A stretch of DNA of 64,000 bases, from contig VGRJ01000014.1 in NCBI GenBank assembly GCA_016875405.1, positions 1 through 64,000 of the forward strand, read 5' to 3'. Position numbers and translations under genes: made by a program. Of this stretch, positions 60,987 through 64,000 are shown in pieces (positions within the stretch are counted from its first letter, which is position 1; each line of letters starts with the position of its first letter). Below the pieces are notes generated by a model. It saw nothing but the letters and a program-made list of their open reading frames with translations. It ran no database searches and had not been told where the DNA came from. The stretch is from Deltaproteobacteria bacterium (GTDB lineage: Bacteria > Myxococcota_A > Polyangia > Polyangiales > Polyangiaceae).

Positions 60987-61712
60987 ATGCCCCTCGATCG
61001 CGATGAGTTCCGGGAAGCGCTGCTCTCGGTGATGGAGCAGAAGGACCACTGGGCCTGGCCTCGGTTCACGGCGGGGGAGGTGCCACGGGACTTGCTCCAT
61101 CATCACCTCGAGCAGGAGTTTGCGAGCTACGTGAGGGACTTCCCGGTCCTCGTTGCGCGCGCGTACGTCGCGTGCCCGATCGCCGAGGTGCGGCGCCTCC
61201 TCGTCGAGAACGTCTACGAAGAGGAGACCGGAGGCCTCGCGGCCGGACGACCTCACCCCGACCTCTTCCTCGAGGTGCCGCGTGGGCTTCAGATGGACCT
61301 CGCGCGCTTCGAGCACGTCACGCTCCTCCCCGAGACGGCCGCGTATCGAGCGGTGCTCGACGAGCTCACCGAGCAGCACGGCTGGGAGGTCGCCGCGGCC
61401 GTGAGCACGCTCTTCCTCGAAGGGACCCGCTTCGAGCGGGGGGAGCTCGATCCCAAGGCCGAGCGCCGACCCGAGCCGCCTCTCGACCGTCACCCGCTGG
61501 TCGTCCACTACGGCCTCGATGTCGAACGCCTCGCGCTGACGAAGGCGCACCGACGCGTCGAAGGCGCACACCGCGCCGCCGCCTGGACCATGCTCCTCGA
61601 CCACATCGTACCGTCTCGCCGTGACGACGTCGTGGCAGCCATGCGGCGCGTGCTCGAGGCCTGGCTGCGCTATCGCGACGCGGTCGCCGTCGCCTGCGGG
61701 CTCGCTCGCTGA
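60987..61712 (+). CDS. TenA/PqqC/CADD-like haem-oxygenase-fold (HDO) putative iron-dependent enzyme
   Basis: HHLEQEFASYVRDFPVLVARAYVACPIAEVRRLLVENVYEEETGGLAAGRPHPDLFL...RVEGAHRAAAW pattern of Glu/His positions. Confidence 0.7.
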   Translation: MPLDRDEFREALLSVMEQKDHWAWPRFTAGEVPRDLLHHHLEQEFASYVRDFPVLVARAYVACPIAEVRRLLVENVYEEETGGLAAGRPHPDLFLEVPRGLQMDLARFEHVTLLPETAAYRAVLDELTEQHGWEVAAAVSTLFLEGTRFERGELDPKAERRPEPPLDRHPLVVHYGLDVERLALTKAHRRVEGAHRAAAWTMLLDHIVPSRRDDVVAAMRRVLEAWLRYRDAVAVACGLAR

Positions 61713-61802
61713 CAGGGCACCGCGCGACGCGGAAGGGCGGCTCGCCGACCACCAAGCGTGCTCGGAGTTCCCACGAACGGCTGGCTTCGGTATCGTGCTG
61801 CC

Positions 61803-63473
61803 ATGCGCGTTGGCTTCATCGGTCTCACAATTCTTGCCGCCTGTTCGGCCGACCTCGAGCCTCAAGCGCCCGAGCGCGTGGGCACCGTCGAAGAGGCGCT
61901 CACCGTCGATGCGGCGGTGAACGGCGGCTGCTCGACCAAGATCGTCGAAGGCCTGAGCAAGCAGATCGTGGCGCAAGCCGAGTGCATCGCCATGGGGGCG
62001 TTCAGCAACGTGCCGAAGCGCCCCAACGTCACCTTCGGGAGCGCGGTGCTGCCCTACATGCAGGAGCCTGGGCGGGACGCGCTGCTCGCCGCGCTCGACG
62101 CGAGCCCAGGCACGAAGATGACCATCAACTCGATGCTCCGCACCGTGGCGCAGCAGTACCTGCTCTACCGGTGGTACCTCGGCGCCAAGTGCGGCATCGC
62201 GCTCGCGGCCAAACCCGGCAGCTCGAATCACGAGACCGGACTCGCGATCGACATCCAGGAGTACTCGACGTGGCGACCGAAGCTCGAAGCGAAAGGCCTC
62301 GCGTGGCTCGGGTCGAACGATCCGGTGCACTTTGACTACGAAGGCCCGGGAGCCGCGAACCAATCGGGCGTTGGCGTGAAGGCCTTTCAGCAGCTGTGGA
62401 ACCTGAACCATCCCGAGGATCCGATCGCCGAGGATGGCGATTACGGGCCGCAGACCGAAGCGCGGCTGAAGCAATCGCCGGCCGAAGGTTTCGCGACGGT
62501 CCCGAGCGAGTGCGGCGGCACGGGCGGCGGTGGCGGTGGCGGCGGCGGCTCGACGCCGGGGGGTGAGGTCGAGCTCGCCGTGGCGTTGCTCGATGCGCCG
62601 GACGCCTTCGCGGACGGCCCCTCGAAGGGCGTCCCGGATCTCGTGGTCGGCAAGCGCTACACGCTCGCGATCACGGTCATGAATGGCACCGACACCGATC
62701 TCGAGACCTCGACGGTGACCGTCACGCTCCCGGCCGCGCTCTCGAGCAGCGGGGCTGGGACGATGTCGCTCTCGATCGGCGCGCTCGCCGCGGGTACGTC
62801 GACCACGCTCGAGGCGCGGGTCGACGCGCTCGCATACTCGGTGGTCGAAGTCGCGCCGGTGTCGATCGAGGCCACCCTCGGCGACGTCACCGCGACGCGC
62901 TCGGTCGACGTGTACAGCGATCGCCGCTGGGACTTCGATGGCGAGCGGCTCGAGGGATGGACCTCGGCGCAGATGCTCGCGGTCACGAGCACCGCCGAGA
63001 TGGGCGAGGCGGCCGCCGATGGCGAGCTCGTCCTCACCGGCGCCGCGGCCGCGCTGGCCGCCGAATCGCCTGCGATCAACATCACCACGGCCGGGCTCGG
63101 GGATCTCGTCTTACGCGCCCGTCGTTCAGGGGATCCCGACGGAGCCGCCGTGCTCGATCTCGACGGGACCTCGCTGCCGCTCGAGCTCCCGGCCGACGGA
63201 GAGCTTCACGAGATCGTGATCCCCGTGGCCTCGCTCCCAGCGACGATCACGCGCGTGCGCTTCGTGCCATTCCAGGGCGGAGCCGCGAAGACCGCCACGG
63301 CAGCGCTGGCGTCGCTCGTCATCGGCGATCGTCGAGGCGTCCGCGACGGAGGGGACAACGGCTGCGGCTGCGAGGTCGCACCGGGGGAGCGCGACGCCGA
63401 CGAGCGCTCGCTCGCGTGGCCGGCGATGCTCCTCGGAGTGACGGTCGCCGCGCGTCGGCGGAGGCGCGGCTAG
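61803..63473 (+). CDS. VanY-like D-Ala-D-Ala carboxypeptidase with peptidoglycan-binding-like segment and MYXO-CTERM-like tail
   Basis: TINSMLRTVAQQYLLYRWY, GSSNHETGLAIDIQEY, DPVHFDY; GVKAFQQLWNLNHPEDPIAEDGDYGPQTEARL; tail NGCGCEVAPGERDADERSLAWPAMLLGVTVAARRRRRG. Confidence 0.88.
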   Translation: MRVGFIGLTILAACSADLEPQAPERVGTVEEALTVDAAVNGGCSTKIVEGLSKQIVAQAECIAMGAFSNVPKRPNVTFGSAVLPYMQEPGRDALLAALDASPGTKMTINSMLRTVAQQYLLYRWYLGAKCGIALAAKPGSSNHETGLAIDIQEYSTWRPKLEAKGLAWLGSNDPVHFDYEGPGAANQSGVGVKAFQQLWNLNHPEDPIAEDGDYGPQTEARLKQSPAEGFATVPSECGGTGGGGGGGGGSTPGGEVELAVALLDAPDAFADGPSKGVPDLVVGKRYTLAITVMNGTDTDLETSTVTVTLPAALSSSGAGTMSLSIGALAAGTSTTLEARVDALAYSVVEVAPVSIEATLGDVTATRSVDVYSDRRWDFDGERLEGWTSAQMLAVTSTAEMGEAAADGELVLTGAAAALAAESPAINITTAGLGDLVLRARRSGDPDGAAVLDLDGTSLPLELPADGELHEIVIPVASLPATITRVRFVPFQGGAAKTATAALASLVIGDRRGVRDGGDNGCGCEVAPGERDADERSLAWPAMLLGVTVAARRRRRG

Positions 63474-64000
63474 AGCTTCGGCGGGACGCCCATCTCTTGG
63501 AGCAGGTGGTCGGCGCCGTCGACGCGATCCATGATCCAGAGCGGGTAGCGAATGTCGACGTGGATCGAGCGCGTGATGGGCGGCATGAACAGCCAATCCG
63601 ACGCCATCGCCTCGTAGTTGCCGTCGAACACAAGCCCGACGAGCTCTCCCTTCGCGTTCAGCGTCGGCGAGCCGGAGTTTCCGCCGGTGATGTCGAGATC
63701 GGCGAGGAAATTGACGGGGACCTCACCGAGCGCCGCGTCCTCATAAGGACCGAACGGCCCCTGGCGCGCCGCCTCGACGAGCGGCTTCGGCGCGTCGAAC
63801 GGCTCGGCCCCGGTGTGCTTCGCGGCCATCTCGGAGAGCTTGGTGAACGGGTGGTAAGTCGGGGCGCCGACCTTCGGGGAGTAGCCACGTACGGTCCCGT
63901 AGGTGAGGCGCAGGGTGGCGTTCGCGTCGGGGGCGAGCATTCCCCCTGCCTTGGCGCGTAGGCCGCTCACGTACGTCACTCGAGCGTCTAGCGTGTCGCC
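63470..64000 (-). CDS. S46 family peptidase, C-terminal part (truncated by window edge)
   Basis: VPVNFLADLDITGGNSGSPTLNAKGELVGLVFDGNYEAMASDWLFMP...SIHVDIRYPLWIMDRVDGADHLLQEM. Confidence 0.88.
   Translation of the reverse strand, partial: GDTLDARVTYVSGLRAKAGGMLAPDANATLRLTYGTVRGYSPKVGAPTYHPFTKLSEMAAKHTGAEPFDAPKPLVEAARQGPFGPYEDAALGEVPVNFLADLDITGGNSGSPTLNAKGELVGLVFDGNYEAMASDWLFMPPITRSIHVDIRYPLWIMDRVDGADHLLQEMGVPPKL

Overview
High-GC chromosomal window that looks like a myxobacterium or related deltaproteobacterium. The basis is about 15 predicted lipoproteins with Ser/Gly linkers, MYXO-CTERM-like C-termini, a kinase-FGE fusion and MopE-like motifs; this is inferred from content, not from a search. 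I recognise about 45 protein-coding genes, 3 tRNAs (Arg-ACG, His-GTG, Arg-CCG) and no CRISPR array, IS element or prophage. Main blocks: cell-envelope enzymes (two L,D-transpeptidases, SLT, VanY-like), an acyl-CoA carboxyltransferase with an S8 protease, a FAAL-ACP pair, ihfA/merR, uvrB, a TIGR03960-type radical SAM protein, and a maltodextrin locus (lamB, alpha-amylase, malK, fused malE-malF, malG, GHL15-like lipoprotein). Most interesting: (1) a possible sigma54-driven ncRNA at about 12655-13087, delimited by a near-consensus -24/-12 element, an upstream perfect palindrome and a strong intrinsic terminator, with no convincing ORF; (2) a frameshifted, internally deleted GH57 glucanotransferase remnant divergent from the maltodextrin operon; (3) a natural MalE-MalF fusion; (4) an L,D-transpeptidase paralog whose motif reads SAGC instead of SHGC; (5) a PLAT-like/PhoD fusion; (6) mutually exclusive hairpins upstream of ihfA; (7) a tRNA-His leader hairpin.
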